Origin: Azospirillum soli
Lineage (GTDB): Bacteria > Pseudomonadota > Alphaproteobacteria > Azospirillales > Azospirillaceae
Length of the DNA stretch: 64,000 bases
Assembly: GCF_017876165.1 (NCBI RefSeq)
Contig: NZ_JAGINQ010000026.1
Span: 1 to 64,000, forward strand
Direction of reading: 5' to 3'
Shown here one piece after another: positions 62,292 through 64,000 of this stretch. Under the pieces are notes generated by a model that saw only the letters and a list, made by a program, of their open reading frames with translations, had not been told where the DNA came from and searched no databases. Within the stretch, counting starts at the first letter, position 1, and each line of letters begins with the position of its first letter. The position numbers and the translations under genes are program-made.

Positions 62292-64000
62292 ATGCCCGAA
62301 GCCGGGCCGAACAGCGCCTTGAAATGCCTTGTGGAGGCGGCCCGCCTGCGAGGCATCGACACCTCCGTCGAGCGCATTCAACACGACCATGTGCTTGACG
62401 ACCGTGAACCGTCCACCCGACTTCTGCTCCGCATCGCCGGACAGATCGGGCTGAAGGCGCGCGCGGTTCGCATGAACTGGCACCATTTCGGTAAGCTGGA
62501 TCAGGCGTTCCCGGTCATCGCCCGGCTCCGCAACGGAAATTCGGTGCTGATCGTCGGCGCCAATGTCGTGAACGGCGTGCCCGTGGTGCTGATGCACGAC
62601 CCGCTGGCCGCGGATGCGACGGCGCTGCCGGTCGACGAGGCCCGCTTCACGGAAGCCTGGAACGGCGAGGTGATCCTGCTCAAGCAGGATGGCGCCATGG
62701 CCGAAGAGGAGCCGCCCTTCGGCTTCGCCTGGTTCTTCCCGATGATCCGGCGGCAGAAGCGGATCTTCCGCGACGTCGCCGTGGCCGCGATCCTGCTCAG
62801 CCTGCTGACCATGGCCATGCCGGTCTTCATGCAGATCGTGATCGACCGCGTCCTGGTCCACCGGAGCATCGACACGCTGCACGTCCTGATCGGCGGCATG
62901 TTCCTGGCGATCCTGTTCGAGACGCTGTTCTCCTACATGCGCCGTTACCTGATGCTGTACGCGTCGAACAAGATCGACGCGCAGGTCAGCATGCGGACCT
63001 TCAACAAGCTGGTCAGCCTGCCGATCGACTTCTTCGAGCACTCCTCCACCGGTGTGGTGACGAAGAACATGCAGCAGACCGAGCGTGTCCGTCAGTTCCT
63101 GACGGGCCAGGTCTTCTCGGTCGCGCTGGACTGCGTCGGTCTGATCGTCTTCATTCCGATGATGTTCATGTACAGCGTCCCGCTGGCGATGATCGTCCTG
63201 GGATCGACGCTGCTGCTGTGCCTGATGATGATCGCCTTCCTGCCGCCGATGAAGCGGCGCATGAACGATCTCTACGCCAGCGAGGCCAATCTCCAGGGCT
63301 ATCTGGTCGAGACCATCCAAGGCATGCGGACCATCAAGTCGCTGTCCCTGGACGCCCGCCAGCGGCAGGCCTGGGACCAGAAGCTGGCCCGCGCCATCGA
63401 CAACCGCTTCCGGCTGGGCAGCTTCGCCCTGATCGCCCAGTCGCTGATCATGCCGATCGACAAGCTGACGCAGGTCGCGGTGATGGGCCTCGGCGCCTAC
63501 ATGATCTTCGACGGCTCGATGCTGGTCGGCGCGCTGATCGCCTTCAAGATCGTCGCCGGGCGCGTCACCGGCCCGTTGGTCCAGCTCTCCCAGATGATCC
63601 AGCAGTTCCAGGAGGTCTCCCTCTCGCTGCGCATGCTGGGCCAGATCATGAACCACGAGTCCGAAGAGGGCCGGAACGGCCGCGGCATGCGGGCGCAGAT
63701 CAAGGGCGAGGTGGAGTTCTCCTCTGTCCGCTTCTCCTATCCGGGAACTTCCTCGCCGGCGCTCGACGACGTGTCCTTCACCATCCCGCAGGGGCACATG
63801 TTCGGCGTCATGGGCCGAAGCGGATCGGGCAAGACCACGGTCACGCGCCTTCTGCAGGCCCTGCACCGGCCGCAGGAAGGCCTGATCAAAGTGGATGGGC
63901 ACGACCTGCGCGAGATCGATCTGGACCATCTGCGCACCAACATCGGCGTCGTGTTGCAAGACAACTTCCTGTTCCGCGGCACGATCCGCGAGAACATCTC
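62292..64000 (+). CDS. Type I secretion ABC transporter (HlyB/LapB-like), partial at window end
   Basis: The frame from ATG 62292 stays open to the window edge (569 codons). The first 130 residues are a C39-like domain in which the catalytic cysteine position is serine (NSALKCLVEAARLRG) and no histidine is in place, as in HlyB. Membrane helices follow (VAVAAILLSLLTMAMPVFMQ, LDCVGLIVFIPMMFMYSVPL). Walker A GRSGSGKT is at 508-515, and GVVLQDNFLFRGTIRENIS is the Q-loop region at the edge. GGGAG precedes the ATG. It should secrete RTX proteins such as the three encoded in this window, together with a membrane fusion protein not seen here. Confidence 0.88.
   Translation, partial: MPEAGPNSALKCLVEAARLRGIDTSVERIQHDHVLDDREPSTRLLLRIAGQIGLKARAVRMNWHHFGKLDQAFPVIARLRNGNSVLIVGANVVNGVPVVLMHDPLAADATALPVDEARFTEAWNGEVILLKQDGAMAEEEPPFGFAWFFPMIRRQKRIFRDVAVAAILLSLLTMAMPVFMQIVIDRVLVHRSIDTLHVLIGGMFLAILFETLFSYMRRYLMLYASNKIDAQVSMRTFNKLVSLPIDFFEHSSTGVVTKNMQQTERVRQFLTGQVFSVALDCVGLIVFIPMMFMYSVPLAMIVLGSTLLLCLMMIAFLPPMKRRMNDLYASEANLQGYLVETIQGMRTIKSLSLDARQRQAWDQKLARAIDNRFRLGSFALIAQSLIMPIDKLTQVAVMGLGAYMIFDGSMLVGALIAFKIVAGRVTGPLVQLSQMIQQFQEVSLSLRMLGQIMNHESEEGRNGRGMRAQIKGEVEFSSVRFSYPGTSSPALDDVSFTIPQGHMFGVMGRSGSGKTTVTRLLQALHRPQEGLIKVDGHDLREIDLDHLRTNIGVVLQDNFLFRGTIRENI

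Noticed and set aside
62211..63959. 582-residue open frame opposite the type I secretion gene
   Set aside because: It is antisense to a clear ABC transporter and has the His/Gln/Asp-rich composition of a shadow frame.

Overview
The window is high-GC alphaproteobacterial DNA that looks like part of a large plasmid or chromid of an Azospirillum-type bacterium. The reasons are: a complete plasmid replication/partition block in the middle (iterons, RepA, ParA with a small DNA-binding partner, a resolvase and a mobilisation-type protein); a nodPQ-like sulfate activation pair surrounded by polysaccharide genes, an arrangement I recall from the Azospirillum brasilense 90-MDa plasmid pRhico; and three RTX proteins with a type I secretion ATPase. 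The genus is inference from gene content and was not checked by a search.

Layout. 1-0.9 kb: remnant of an IS66 element. 0.95-8.7 kb: a pseudaminic-acid-type nonulosonic acid operon (pseB, pseC, pseG, two formyltransferases, a PIG-L deacetylase, pseI; minus strand) convergent with a 5'-clipped PhyH-like dioxygenase. 9.2-14.3 kb: two glycan-type genes, an AMIN-domain membrane protein, a secreted four-repeat protein, an HNH protein and tRNA-Gly(GCC). 14.5-14.8 kb: candidate small RNA units. 15.3-18.0 kb: TctB/TctA membrane subunits and an RraA/HMG-type aldolase. 18.2-23.5 kb: a polytopic membrane protein, a matrixin-like RTX protease, a small ORF and an FkbM methyltransferase. 23.5-33.0 kb: plasmid backbone (mobilisation-like protein among TTGCACGGTGCAA palindromes, degraded ISL3 element, resolvase, an ABC exporter, iteron origin with repA, parA cassette). 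33.2-48.4 kb: a sulfated surface polysaccharide locus (GmhA, several glycosyltransferases, two sulfotransferases, CysD and CysN-CysC, FkbM, Wzt and Wzm). 48.5-55.3 kb: two divergent giant RTX proteins. 55.5-62.0 kb: a second Wzm/Wzt pair with glycosyltransferases and a UDP-sugar dehydrogenase. 62.3 kb to the end: a type I secretion ABC transporter that runs off the window.

How they fit together. CysD and CysN-CysC would make PAPS for the two sulfotransferases. Glycosyltransferases, GmhA and the UDP-sugar dehydrogenase would build glycan chains, and the two ABC-2 export systems would carry them across the inner membrane. The pse operon would make an N-acylated, perhaps N-formylated, nonulosonic acid for flagellin or a surface glycan. 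The three RTX proteins share an almost identical C-terminal block and are plausible clients of the type I ATPase at the right edge. A dispersed, hairpin-ended repeat (four copies between 33 and 60 kb) sits at or near the 3' ends of glycan genes and is the most unusual non-coding structure. Two smaller repeat families lie around the mobilisation gene and the partition genes.
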